Source: Lachnoclostridium sp. An169 (lineage in GTDB: Bacteria; Bacillota; Clostridia; Lachnospirales; Lachnospiraceae). From it: a stretch of 64,000 nt of DNA. This document shows, piece by piece, positions 44,073-53,491 of the stretch. The stretch's first letter is position 1. Every line of letters begins with the position of its first letter. The notes below the pieces were generated by a model, which did not search any database, had not been told where the DNA came from, and saw nothing but the letters and a program-made list of their open reading frames with translations. The stretch is from positions 216,830-280,829 of the forward strand of contig NZ_NFKT01000003.1 of the NCBI RefSeq assembly GCF_002160525.1. The letters are read 5' to 3'. A program made the position numbers and the translations under genes.

Positions 44073-46493
44073 TTGAAAAACAGTGAGATCATTCAGAAGA
44101 TGACTTTGGAAGAAAAAGCTGCGCTTCTTAGTGGAAAGGGGGAGTGGCAGACCTGGAATTTTGACCGTCTGGGTATTCCGTCCATGTACTGTTCCGACGG
44201 CCCTCACGGCATCCGCAAGCAGGCCGGGGCAGGCGACCACTTAGGACTCAACCCGTCCCTTCCGGCGACCTGTTTCCCGACGGCTGCAACCATGGCGAAC
44301 AGCTGGGATCCGTCCCTGGGCGAAGAGATCGGAAAAGCGCTCGGCGAGGAAGCTGCCGTACAGGGCGTCCATGTCGTGCTGGGACCGGGACTCAACATCA
44401 AGAGAAGTCCGTTATGCGGAAGAAACTTCGAGTATTTCTCCGAGGATCCCTATCTGGCAGGAAAGATGGCGGCAGGATACGTGCGGGGAATCCAGAGCCA
44501 GGGCGTATATGCGTGCCCGAAGCATTTTGCGGTAAACAGCCAGGAGCTGCGGAGAATGGCAATGAACGCAGTACTGGATGAGCGTACCTTGAGAGAGATT
44601 TACCTGACCGGATTTGAGATCGCCATCAAAGAGGGGGATGCACATGCCCTTATGACCAGCTACAATCAGGTGAACGGAACCTACTCGAATGAGAATATGC
44701 ACCTGCTCAAGGATATTCTCCGCGATGAGTGGGGATATGACGGCATTGTGATCACGGACTGGGGCGGCTCCAACGACCACATCAAAGGTGTGGCGGCAGG
44801 GTCGGATCTGGAGATGCCTACACCGGGAATGGATTCCGCACGGCAGATCGTGAAGGCTGTGCAGGAAGGAAAGCTTTCCGAGGAGGCTGTGGACGCCTGC
44901 GTGGACCGGATGCTCACCGCGGTGATGACACTGACAAAAGAAAGGGAAAAACCGGCGGATTTTGATAAGGACGCGCATCACGCACTGGCGAAGAAGGCAG
45001 CTTCCCAGAGTGCAGTCCTCTTAAAGAACAGAGAAAATATCCTCCCCCTCAAACCGGGTACGCATGTGGCCCTGATCGGTGATTTTGCCTTTGAACCGAG
45101 ATACCAGGGCGCCGGCTCCTCCATGGTAAATGTAACCGCCCTGGATAAGATGGCGGATCTGATCAAAGAATATGATCTTATCCTTGACGGAGCAGTGAAG
45201 GGATATGTCCGCACCGGAGAGGCAGACTCTGTGCTTGAGAAAGAAGCAGTGGATCTGGCCCGGTCGGTGGACGTGGTGATCTACTGCTTCGGCCTGGATG
45301 AGCTGAGCGAGTCCGAGGGGATCGACCGCACCCATATGAGGATACCTCAGAATCAGATCACCCTTCTTGAGTCCATCGCAAGGGTCAACGAGAATGTGGT
45401 CGGTATCTTAAGCGCCGGCGCAGCAGTGGAGATGCCCTGGATTGGCAGCCTGAAAGCGCTGCTTCACGGATATCTCTACGGGCAGGCGGGCGCAGGCGCC
45501 ATGCTTGACATCGTGACCGGAAAGACCAATCCTTCCGGAAGACTGAACGAGACCTATCCGATTCGCTACGAGGATACTCCGGCGTTCCGGTACTTCCCGA
45601 GCGAACAGAAGAATTCCGAATACAGAGAGGCTCTGTATGTGGGGTACCGTTATTATGACACCGCAAAAGTGAGAGTCCAGTTCCCGTTCGGGTTCGGACT
45701 GTCTTACACAGAGTTCCGGTACAGCGATCTGACTGTCAGCCAGGATGGTGTGGAATTTACCCTTACCAATACCGGCAGGGTGGACGGCGCGGAAGTGGCG
45801 CAGCTCTATGTGGGCCTGAAAGATGCAAAAGTATTCCGTCCGGAGAAGGAACTCAAAGGCTTTCAGAAAGTGTTCTTAAAGACAGGAGAGAGCCGGAAGG
45901 TAACGATCCCCTTTGATGACAAGACTTTCCGCTACTGGAACGTGCGCACGAACAAATGGGAAGTAGAAGGCGGTACATACACGATCATGATCGGCGCAAG
46001 CTGCGCGGATATCCGGCTGACCGCGGAGGCTGACGTGGAGGGAACGACAGAGACCTATCCATACTATACGAACCGGATGCCGTCCTACTATTCCGGACTG
46101 ATCAGCCAGGTGGAGGACAAGGAGTTCCAGGAACTCTTAGGCATGCCGATCCCCAGCGGAAAATGGAGCGGCGACCTGACCGTCAACGACGCGATCTGCC
46201 AGATGTACTATGCAAAGAGTCCGATCGCAAGGTTCGCATATAAGAAGCTGACCCAGATGAAGAAGAAGAGCGAGGATGCAGGCAAGCCGGATCTGAACAT
46301 CCTCTTTATCTATAACATGCCTTTCCGCGCGATCGCCAAGATGACCGGCGGAATGGTGAGCATGGAGATGGTGGAAGGCATCGTGACCATGGTCAACGGG
46401 CATCTCTTCCGGGGACTGGGGCACACGATCGCAGGATTCTTCCGCAACCAGAGGCAGAACCAGAAGTATGTGAAGAAGATTTCCGGGAAATAG
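44073..46493 (+). CDS. GH3 beta-glucosidase-like enzyme, canonical order
   Basis: The TTG at 44073 is 7 bases after AAGGAGGA; an in-frame ATG at 43983 has no SD, so I prefer TTG. In the 806-residue product the catalytic barrel comes first (MTLEEKAALLSGKGEW, SDGPHGIRKQ, LNIKRSPLCGRNFEYFSEDP, KHFAVNSQE), with nucleophile Asp229 in GIVITDWGGS. The alpha/beta sandwich (VLLKNRENILPLK, DFAFEPRYQGAGSS) and Fn3-like domain follow. No signal peptide, hence cytoplasmic. A ~140-residue C-terminal extension (from ~670) is seen in some Lachnospiraceae GH3 proteins. It is followed 61 bases later by a GtrA-like membrane gene. Confidence 0.9.
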   Translation: MKNSEIIQKMTLEEKAALLSGKGEWQTWNFDRLGIPSMYCSDGPHGIRKQAGAGDHLGLNPSLPATCFPTAATMANSWDPSLGEEIGKALGEEAAVQGVHVVLGPGLNIKRSPLCGRNFEYFSEDPYLAGKMAAGYVRGIQSQGVYACPKHFAVNSQELRRMAMNAVLDERTLREIYLTGFEIAIKEGDAHALMTSYNQVNGTYSNENMHLLKDILRDEWGYDGIVITDWGGSNDHIKGVAAGSDLEMPTPGMDSARQIVKAVQEGKLSEEAVDACVDRMLTAVMTLTKEREKPADFDKDAHHALAKKAASQSAVLLKNRENILPLKPGTHVALIGDFAFEPRYQGAGSSMVNVTALDKMADLIKEYDLILDGAVKGYVRTGEADSVLEKEAVDLARSVDVVIYCFGLDELSESEGIDRTHMRIPQNQITLLESIARVNENVVGILSAGAAVEMPWIGSLKALLHGYLYGQAGAGAMLDIVTGKTNPSGRLNETYPIRYEDTPAFRYFPSEQKNSEYREALYVGYRYYDTAKVRVQFPFGFGLSYTEFRYSDLTVSQDGVEFTLTNTGRVDGAEVAQLYVGLKDAKVFRPEKELKGFQKVFLKTGESRKVTIPFDDKTFRYWNVRTNKWEVEGGTYTIMIGASCADIRLTAEADVEGTTETYPYYTNRMPSYYSGLISQVEDKEFQELLGMPIPSGKWSGDLTVNDAICQMYYAKSPIARFAYKKLTQMKKKSEDAGKPDLNILFIYNMPFRAIAKMTGGMVSMEMVEGIVTMVNGHLFRGLGHTIAGFFRNQRQNQKYVKKISGK

Positions 46494-46554
46494 GAACCGG
46501 CGTTATATATATATCAGGAAACCAATTATCTCTCTCAAGAATGGAGGGAAAGTG

Positions 46555-47184
46555 ATGAGTAACAGTAGTGCAGGAACAGGAATAAAAGACCGTTGGTTAA
46601 AGATCTGGGGGAATTTTGAAGAAAAGCATCCGAAGCTTGCAAAATGGGTGTATCAGATCTTCTACTTTTTCGTATTCAGCATGGGTGTGACGATCATTCA
46701 GTATCTCTTCTTCACCTTTATGCCGGGGATCCTCGGAAAAGAACTGGCAGGGACGGAGTTCATGTGGCCTCAGGTAGAAATGAATATTCTTGGCGTGCCT
46801 TTCACCTGGAGCCTTCTGGGATATAATGTGCTCTATGACGCAGCAGGCGAGGTGATGATCGGCGGCGGTCTCGGATACTTCATCAGCTATGAGGTGGGAT
46901 CTTTCGTGGCGCAGTGCATCAACTTCCCGCTGCAGAGGAATATCACCTTCAAGAGCCATGGCAACCCGGTCTATCAGGCAATGTGGTACTTTATCGCATG
47001 GGTGCTGATCTCTCTGATCTGTAACGGCTTCAACAACCTGTGGATGCCGATCGCAGCAGCATATGTGGCGCCGGCGATCTACAACATCCTTGTAACATTT
47101 ATCACAGGCGGTGTGTCCATGATCATCTTCTTCTTTGTATTTAAGATCATCTTCCCGGAGGGAGAGGCAAAGAAGGAAAAATAA
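46555..47184 (+). CDS. GtrA-like membrane protein
   Basis: The ATG at 46555 follows GGAGGGA; the GTG at 46552 is less likely. The 209-residue protein has about four spans (YFFVFSMGVTIIQYLFF, GGGLGYFISYEVGSFVAQCI, WYFIAWVLISLICNGF, ILVTFITGGVSMIIFFFVFK) and the GtrA-like motif NFPLQRNITFKSHG. GtrA proteins are implicated in moving lipid-linked sugars across the membrane. It lies directly downstream of a GH3 gene, probably in the same transcript, which fits a role in sugar handling. The exact function is unknown. Confidence 0.7.
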   Translation: MSNSSAGTGIKDRWLKIWGNFEEKHPKLAKWVYQIFYFFVFSMGVTIIQYLFFTFMPGILGKELAGTEFMWPQVEMNILGVPFTWSLLGYNVLYDAAGEVMIGGGLGYFISYEVGSFVAQCINFPLQRNITFKSHGNPVYQAMWYFIAWVLISLICNGFNNLWMPIAAAYVAPAIYNILVTFITGGVSMIIFFFVFKIIFPEGEAKKEK

Positions 47185-47241
47185 ATAAAAATTCGCTGCT
47201 TTTCACATGTCTGTCAGTCATCCGGCTGTACTGTTCTATAT

Positions 47242-47353
47242 TGCCCCGGCGGCCACGCTTTCACTCGGGAGTGGAGCGCAGCGGTACAAGGCTGCAAAGA
47301 ACGCAGCCCAAGGACCGGCGCTCCACTACGGGTCTTCGTGCCAACATGGGGCA
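47242..47353. repeat. Nested inverted-repeat element (intergenic)
   Basis: Three nested arms pair: TGCCCC (47242-47247) with GGGGCA (47348-47353), GTGGAGCGC (47271-47279) with GCGCTCCAC (47318-47326), and GGCTGC (47290-47295) with GCAGCC (47303-47308). The GC content is well above that of the surrounding AT-rich sequence. It looks like a mobile or dispersed structured repeat; copy number cannot be judged from one window. Confidence 0.5.
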
Positions 47354-47539
47354 GTACGGCCTGGAATCTGACAAACGTATGAAAAGCAGCAAAAATTCTA
47401 TGTTATACTCATTCTTCAGCATATTGACCAGACTTTCATCTGAATAATATACAATTCTTACAACATCATCCAAACTACCGGTAATAAACTCGATCAAGAT
47501 CCCCTCACCAAAATTAGTGATTTCATAAATAAAATACAT
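47261..47539 (-). CDS. Possible small protein, unrecognised
   Basis: A 92-codon frame starts with MYFIYEITNFGEGILIEFI and continues DDVVRIVYYSDESLVNMLKN. The first ~60 residues have coding-like character, but codons are AT-rich, unlike those of the neighbours. The last third reads into the inverted-repeat element and is probably not protein-like. There is no good SD. It may be the 5' stub of a gene cut short by the element. The rest of the 47185-47573 interval holds nothing I can identify. Confidence 0.3.
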   Translation of the reverse strand: MYFIYEITNFGEGILIEFITGSLDDVVRIVYYSDESLVNMLKNEYNIEFLLLFIRLSDSRPYCPMLARRPVVERRSLGCVLCSLVPLRSTPE

Positions 47540-47573
47540 GTGGTAATATTGTAACCAGAGAGGTGAGGAAAGG

Positions 47574-49280
47574 ATGGCGGGAAAGAAACCGATTTCTCTG
47601 AGAAAACGTGTGACGGGAGCTGTGCTTATAGCATGCATCCCGGTTTTTGTGCTTCTGTTTGTGATTAATGCGTATTCGATTGAGCTGATACAGCAGAGAA
47701 TATACGAGAATACATATGACGCCATGTCTTTGAATATGGCGCAGTTGGATAATGACCTGTCCCGTGCCTCAGAATACATTGTCTCAGAAGGACAGGAAGG
47801 AAGATATGCGGCAGATTTCTCTTCGGAGGACAGCCGGACTTCCTATCTGGGCGCAATTCATTATATGGAAGAAATCCGGGAGAGAGTTCTCCTGTATGAT
47901 ATGGTAGAAGGAATCCTGGTATATTCTCCGGTGAACGGGAGAAAAATCTATACATTTAACAGCCATAGTTCTGATTTTTCCGAGCGTGAACAGATGTTGG
48001 AGTATATTGTACGCAACAGAGAAGAATTGCTCTTAAAAAGCGGCATATGGAACGTATGCAGTCCGGGAGAAAAGAAATTCCTTGTGTGCGCCGCGGGGAA
48101 TGACGAGATCATTATTGCGGCATGGACCAGTTTTGATACGCTTATGACTCCGGTACAGAACTGGAAGATGGCGGAAAACAGTACGCTCTGCTTTGTGTCC
48201 GAGGAGGGAGAGCGTTATACAGAAGTTGCGCCGGAACTGGAAAATCTGAATTATGCGGGGGACATATCTCAGTATTATTACGCGGGTGAGAATAATCAGT
48301 ATCTGATGTTCGGCGTACACTCCGATGCGGGGAATTTCCGGCTCATCGACGTGGTGGAGCGGGAGGCGCTGCTGTCGGTATTCTATCAGATCCGGTGGCT
48401 CTGTATTCTGATTTTGCTTCTGTTCGCGGCAGTGCTCCTGCCCTGGATGCTTAAAAATCTGTCGGACGGAGTGTTTGTCCCTGTCCGGCGTCTGGAAGCA
48501 GGGATCGAGCAGGTGGAAAAAGGGAACCTTGACACTGTGATTGCAGGCGGTCACTCCAGCAGGGAGATGGAGCATCTGATCCGTTCTTTCAATAATATGA
48601 CCGGTCAGATCCGGGAACTGAAAATCCAGGCATATGAGGATGAGATCCGGCGCCAGCAGATGCAGATGAATTTCATGCAGCTTCAGATCAAGCCTCATTT
48701 TTACCTGAACGCTCTGAACCTGATTAACGCCATGGCGCAGAATGACGACGTGCCGATGATAAAAAAGATGACGGAAAACATGTCCGCCTATCTCCGCTAC
48801 CTGACGAATACAAAGGACGGTGTGACCACAGTCCGTGAGGAGGTCGAACATATCGGCAATTATCTTAAGATTATGGAAATGCGGTACGGGGATATGTTCC
48901 ATTATGAGCAGTCCGTGGATGAAAGGGCAGAGGAGATACAGATTCCGCCGCTGATGATCCAGCTTCTTGTGGAGAATTCCATGAAGTATGCATTTAACTT
49001 CTATGAAGAAGTCCACCTGTCTGTCTGTGTATCTGTGGAAGAGGGAGAGATGATCTGCACTGTGACAGACAACGGGAAAGGATATCCGGAAGAGATTCTG
49101 CGGCATTTCAGAGAGGAGACGGCGGCGCCGGAAGGCCATATAGGGCTGTGGAACTGCAAGACCCGGCTTGCATATATGTATCCCGGGCGCAGCTCCTTTG
49201 AGCTGTCCAACCTGGAACCACACGGAGCAAAAACAGAGATCCGCATTACGATATCAACGGAAGAGAGGGAACAGAGTTGA
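47574..49280 (+). CDS. YesM-type sensor histidine kinase
   Basis: 568 residues. Spans near 14-34 and 265-290 bracket an extracytoplasmic sensor domain. A HAMP domain (PVRRLEAGIEQVEKGNLDTVI) is followed by a His_kinase domain with QIKPHFYLNALNLINAM (phospho-His), LLVENSMKYAF (N box) and DNGKGYPEE with HIGLWN (G boxes). These kinases sense carbohydrates and phosphorylate AraC-type regulators. It overlaps the regulator gene by four bases, and the sugar ABC importer follows, so it should control that importer and the glycosidases. SD GAGGTGAGGAAAGG. Confidence 0.92.
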   Translation: MAGKKPISLRKRVTGAVLIACIPVFVLLFVINAYSIELIQQRIYENTYDAMSLNMAQLDNDLSRASEYIVSEGQEGRYAADFSSEDSRTSYLGAIHYMEEIRERVLLYDMVEGILVYSPVNGRKIYTFNSHSSDFSEREQMLEYIVRNREELLLKSGIWNVCSPGEKKFLVCAAGNDEIIIAAWTSFDTLMTPVQNWKMAENSTLCFVSEEGERYTEVAPELENLNYAGDISQYYYAGENNQYLMFGVHSDAGNFRLIDVVEREALLSVFYQIRWLCILILLLFAAVLLPWMLKNLSDGVFVPVRRLEAGIEQVEKGNLDTVIAGGHSSREMEHLIRSFNNMTGQIRELKIQAYEDEIRRQQMQMNFMQLQIKPHFYLNALNLINAMAQNDDVPMIKKMTENMSAYLRYLTNTKDGVTTVREEVEHIGNYLKIMEMRYGDMFHYEQSVDERAEEIQIPPLMIQLLVENSMKYAFNFYEEVHLSVCVSVEEGEMICTVTDNGKGYPEEILRHFREETAAPEGHIGLWNCKTRLAYMYPGRSSFELSNLEPHGAKTEIRITISTEEREQS

Positions 49281-50830
49281 ATGTACTGATTGTTGATGAC
49301 GAAGTATATGTTGTGCGCACAATAAAGAAGAGGCTCAACTGGGAAAAGATCGGTGTGGACGAAGTGTTTATTGCCTTCAATGCGCAGAAGGCAAAAGAGA
49401 TACTGAAAGAGAACCCGGTGGATATCATTCTGACCGATGTGGAGATGCCGGGGGAATCCGGTCTGGAGCTGATGAAGTGGGTGCGGGAGCAGGGATTTGA
49501 CTGCAAGAGTATCTGCCTGACGTGCCATATGGAGTTTGATTATGCCCGGGAAGCTGTCCGTCTGGGGTTTGTAGAGTATATTGTAAAGCCGGTTGATTTT
49601 GAAGCTCTGGAGCAGCTTCTTGAGCGGGTGGTGCTTGGTATCCGGGAGGAGAGGCACCAGAAAGAGGAAGCCTCCCTGGGGAAACTGTGGTTCCGGGACC
49701 GCGGGCTGATCGTCAGCGATTTCTGGAAGAGGCTTCTGGAAGATGAAAACCTGACGCAGATTGACGGAATCATGGAACTGGCGGAGCAGAAAAGAATCGC
49801 CTTTCCCATCGACCAGACCTACCGGCTGCTTGGAATTCCTGTCGGCAGGATCTCCCAGAAGGCGGAGAAGCAGATTGAGGACAGTACGCTCTTCCAATAT
49901 ATTCTCTGCAACATTGCGGGGGATATTTTCCTAAAAGAGGAAGACCAGAACCGTATTGTCAACTCACAGGAGTATCTCTGGATGATCGTTGCAGACGACG
50001 GGGAAGAACTGAGAGAACGTCTTTTTGAATATATCGATGTGCTGCGGAATGTGGCAGGCGTCCGCCTGGTAATCTATGCGGGCATGCCCTGCTACGGCGA
50101 CGAGCTCTACGGGGCGAGAAAGCGCCTGCAGCAGCTGGACAGGGAAAATGTCTCTGTGACATGCGGGGTGATCTTTGAGGGAGAGCAGGAACCGTCCGCA
50201 CAGGATGTGCGCCAGCTTTTTGAGAAGGCTGCCGGATGTCTTACAGAACAGAAAAAGACGGAACTGGATATGACGCTTCACACGGTAAAAAGCGTAAAAC
50301 TGTCCAGACAGCAGCTCTTTTACGGAATTTCTCTGGTCAACAAGGCACTGTCCGCTTATCAGCAGAAGAAAAATTATTCAGACAGCGAAATCTGGACAGA
50401 AAAGTTACAGAACCAGCTTCTGGAAGCCTATACTTCTGTGGACGCCTTTGCGGATCTTCTGACAGGGCTTTATGAGCAGTTGGATCAGGTGCGCTCCGAA
50501 GACCAGGAAGAGAGTCCGATGATTACAGATATGAAGAGATTTGTGAGGGAACATATCGAAGAAAAGATCGGCAGGAATGAGATCGCGGAGGCGATGAATT
50601 TCTCCCCGGATTATGTGTCAAAGATATTTAAGAAAGAGACGGGCATTACTTTGACGGAATATATCAGCAGATGCAGGATCGAGAGGGCAAAGGAGCTGAT
50701 TGATGAGGGCCGGGAAAGCATTGGCATGATCGCCGAAAGGCTCGGGTACAGCAGTTTTTCCTATTTCTCAGAGATGTTTAAGAGACAGACCGGATATCTG
50801 CCGAGCAGTTACCGCCACAGGACGGAATAG
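49277..50830 (+). CDS. YesN-type response regulator with AraC DNA-binding domain
   Basis: TTG start overlapping the kinase stop. A receiver domain (MNVLIVDDEV, phospho-acceptor Asp54 in ILTDVEMPG, Lys in YIVKPVDF) is followed by a ~280-residue middle region. The C-terminal AraC double HTH is clear (EIAEAMNFSPDYVSKIFKKE, IGMIAERLGYSSFSYFSEMFK). 517 residues is normal for the type. It is likely the activator of the ABC and glycosidase genes downstream. Confidence 0.92.
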   Translation: MNVLIVDDEVYVVRTIKKRLNWEKIGVDEVFIAFNAQKAKEILKENPVDIILTDVEMPGESGLELMKWVREQGFDCKSICLTCHMEFDYAREAVRLGFVEYIVKPVDFEALEQLLERVVLGIREERHQKEEASLGKLWFRDRGLIVSDFWKRLLEDENLTQIDGIMELAEQKRIAFPIDQTYRLLGIPVGRISQKAEKQIEDSTLFQYILCNIAGDIFLKEEDQNRIVNSQEYLWMIVADDGEELRERLFEYIDVLRNVAGVRLVIYAGMPCYGDELYGARKRLQQLDRENVSVTCGVIFEGEQEPSAQDVRQLFEKAAGCLTEQKKTELDMTLHTVKSVKLSRQQLFYGISLVNKALSAYQQKKNYSDSEIWTEKLQNQLLEAYTSVDAFADLLTGLYEQLDQVRSEDQEESPMITDMKRFVREHIEEKIGRNEIAEAMNFSPDYVSKIFKKETGITLTEYISRCRIERAKELIDEGRESIGMIAERLGYSSFSYFSEMFKRQTGYLPSSYRHRTE

Positions 50831-50864
50831 CGGTAAAATAACAGAAAAATGATATTTTCAGAGA

Positions 50865-50893
50865 AAAAATGGCTGCAGGTCAGCCATTTTTTT
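50865..50893 (+). terminator. Terminator after the two-component genes
   Basis: AAAAATGGCTG (50865-50875) pairs with CAGCCATTTTT (50881 onward), continuing into a T-run of seven. Confidence 0.8.
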
Positions 50894-51010
50894 GTATAAG
50901 ACAGAAAAAAACTGTCCGCCGGGGCGTTAATTCTGAACGGTACAGCGGGAGAAAAGACGCCGGAAATTCACTATAATAATACCAGTAAATGAATAAGGAG
51001 GAAATGAAAC

Positions 51011-52519
51011 ATGAAGAAGAGTAGAGTACTGGCGGCGCTTCTGACCGCATCAATGTCTGTAACCCTGTTGGCGGGCTGTGGAGGAAACAGCGGGGAGAGC
51101 GGAGAAAGTTCTGACGGAGTGGAATCCATTGTATTTGCCACACCACTTGTAAAGACGGTGGATATGGAACGGATCGAGAAGGCTCTCAACGAGATACTTG
51201 AGCCAAAGATTAATGTACATGTGGATATCGAAGGGATTTCCATGGCGAACTATAACAACCAGATCGGTCTGATGCAGTCGGGCGGGGAGCAGTTGGATGT
51301 AATGGGCTATATCGGTACATACAGTTCATGGCTGTCCAAAAACCAGATGCTGGCCATGAATGAATATCTTGATGAATACGGGGCAGATGCAAAAGAGGTG
51401 ATCGGGGAAGAGTTTCTGAAATCGACGACAAAAGACGGCTCTGTCTATGCGCTTCCCTCTCTGAACGGAAAAGCGGCATCCATGACGATCGTCATCCGTC
51501 AGGATCTGATCGACGAGCTTTCCCTTCCGGTGGATCAGTTGAAACAGGCATCAAGTTTTGAAGAGTACTGTGAAAATCTTGATCTCATCACAGAAATGTA
51601 TGCCCAGATTCATGAGGCGCATCCGGAGCTGGCATGTATCGTGCCTTACTCCAGCAATACGCTGATGTTTACAGATACCATGCCTTTTGCCGACAGAATG
51701 AATGACGACTATGGTGTGCTGATGCCGGATGATTACGAAACGGTCGCAAATGTCTATGAGACAGAAGAGTTCGAGACACTGGTCGGCTATGCCTATGACT
51801 GGAACCAGAACGGGTATGTTCTGGAAGATGCTACAACGACCCAGGAGACAGGAAATACATATCTGATGAACGGACGGGCGGCAAGTTTCTTCATCAAAGG
51901 AGAAGAAGGACAGGAGGAGCAGATCGAGACAGCTACCGGTGTGGACGTAAGTGCGATAAAAATCCTTGATCCGTTTATCACCACAACAGACGTAAACAGT
52001 ATGGGATTTGCCATTTCCGCAACATCGGAGCACCCGGAGGCAGCCATGAAATTTTTAAATGAAATGTATACGAATCCGGATGTTGTCAATCTCCTTGACT
52101 GGGGAATCGAAGGAGAAGACTATCAGGTAATGGGGGACGGAACCGTTGATTTCCCGGAGGGGGTTGACGCGCAGACGACACAATACGGACTGAATATGGA
52201 TTATTTCTTTGGGAATCAGTTCATTGCATATATCTGGGGCGAAGGCCGTGACACGACGCTGATGCAGAGACTGGAAGAGAACAATAAGACAGCGCAGTTC
52301 TCACCTGCCATGGGATTTTCGTATGACAACTCATCTGTCTCAAATGAGATCGCGGCTGTCAGCAATGTAGGTGCGGAGTATCTTCCGGGGCTGCGGTGCG
52401 GCACACTGAATCCGGACACAGAGATCGACAAATTCAACGAAGCGCTCTACAGCGCAGGTCTTCAGAACATTATAGACGAGAAACAGAGCCAGTACGACGA
52501 ATGGCGTGCAGAGCAGTGA
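51011..52519 (+). CDS. Sugar ABC transporter substrate-binding lipoprotein (Lpl-type, DUF3502-like)
   Basis: A 502-residue family 1-like solute-binding protein with signal peptide and lipobox LLAGC (Cys23), then a Ser/Gly/Glu linker. The body carries GYIGTYSSWLSKNQMLAMNEYLDEY and YALPSLNGKAAS as expected. The C-terminal region resembles the DUF3502 domain of LipO/YtcQ-type proteins. It would bind oligosaccharide outside the cell and deliver it to the two permeases downstream. No ATPase gene is present, as is usual for this class, which shares an MsmX-like ATPase encoded elsewhere. SD AAGGAGGA. Confidence 0.88.
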   Translation: MKKSRVLAALLTASMSVTLLAGCGGNSGESGESSDGVESIVFATPLVKTVDMERIEKALNEILEPKINVHVDIEGISMANYNNQIGLMQSGGEQLDVMGYIGTYSSWLSKNQMLAMNEYLDEYGADAKEVIGEEFLKSTTKDGSVYALPSLNGKAASMTIVIRQDLIDELSLPVDQLKQASSFEEYCENLDLITEMYAQIHEAHPELACIVPYSSNTLMFTDTMPFADRMNDDYGVLMPDDYETVANVYETEEFETLVGYAYDWNQNGYVLEDATTTQETGNTYLMNGRAASFFIKGEEGQEEQIETATGVDVSAIKILDPFITTTDVNSMGFAISATSEHPEAAMKFLNEMYTNPDVVNLLDWGIEGEDYQVMGDGTVDFPEGVDAQTTQYGLNMDYFFGNQFIAYIWGEGRDTTLMQRLEENNKTAQFSPAMGFSYDNSSVSNEIAAVSNVGAEYLPGLRCGTLNPDTEIDKFNEALYSAGLQNIIDEKQSQYDEWRAEQ

Positions 52520-52544
52520 CAGGGGAAAGGAAGTGTGGCATCCC

Positions 52545-53480
52545 ATGAGTAAAGTGAAAACAGCGGCTCCCCGGAAAGCCGGCAAATTCAGAAGGCAGTG
52601 GCCCCTCTGGGTGATGATCATACCGGGAATGCTCTATCTGCTTATCAATAATTATGGTCCTATGATAGGTCTGTTCATCGCTTTTAAGAAAATTGACTAC
52701 TCAAAGGGAATCTGGGGAAGCGACTGGGTAGGGCTTGACAATTTTGAATATCTGTTTAAGACAGACGCTGCCTTTACGATGACCAGAAACACGATTCTCT
52801 ATAACCTGGTATTTATCGTACTCGGAACGATACTTGGCGTAGCTGTGGGAATCATGCTGAGCGAGCTGCGCAAGAAGATTGAAGTAAAGTTTTTCCAGAC
52901 GGTTATTCTCCTGCCGTACCTGCTTTCCTGGGTAATCTGCGCATATATCGGATATGCATTTTTGAGCAAGGAGACAGGTCTGATCAACAATTTCCTGGAG
53001 ATGCTTGGCATGAGCGCGGTAGACTGGTACAACGATCCGGGAAAATGGCCGTTTATCCTGACTTTCGTCCATCTGTGGAAAGGGATCGGTTATTCCTCGA
53101 TCATCTACATGGCTTCGATTATCGGAATTGACACATCGTTATATGAATCCGCCATGGTTGACGGCGCCAGAAAGTGGCAGCAGATCCGTTATATTACCCT
53201 GCCGCTTCTGAAGCCTACGGTAATCATGCTGACGATTATGAGCATCGGCCGTATGTTCTACTCGGATTTCGGTCTGTTCTACCAGATGCCGATGAATTCC
53301 GGCGCGGTATTCTCTACAACGCAGACGATCGACACCTATGTATACCGGGCGCTGATGCAGCAGAGCGATATCGCGATGTCATCTGCAGCGGGCTTCTACC
53401 AGTCGATTGTCGGTTTCATTCTGGTGCTGACCGCAAATGCGGTTGTGCGTAAGCTCAGCCCGGAAAATGCAATGTTTTAG
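52545..53480 (+). CDS. Sugar ABC transporter permease 1 (LplB-like)
   Basis: The ATG at 52545 is preferred; an in-frame ATG at 52506 overlaps the previous gene. The 311-residue permease has the family start PLWVMIIPGMLYLLINNYGP and the coupling loop YESAMVDGARKWQQIRYITLPLLKP. Six spans predicted. It forms the membrane channel with the next gene. Confidence 0.9.
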   Translation: MSKVKTAAPRKAGKFRRQWPLWVMIIPGMLYLLINNYGPMIGLFIAFKKIDYSKGIWGSDWVGLDNFEYLFKTDAAFTMTRNTILYNLVFIVLGTILGVAVGIMLSELRKKIEVKFFQTVILLPYLLSWVICAYIGYAFLSKETGLINNFLEMLGMSAVDWYNDPGKWPFILTFVHLWKGIGYSSIIYMASIIGIDTSLYESAMVDGARKWQQIRYITLPLLKPTVIMLTIMSIGRMFYSDFGLFYQMPMNSGAVFSTTQTIDTYVYRALMQQSDIAMSSAAGFYQSIVGFILVLTANAVVRKLSPENAMF

Positions 53481-53491
53481 GAGGTGCCAAG

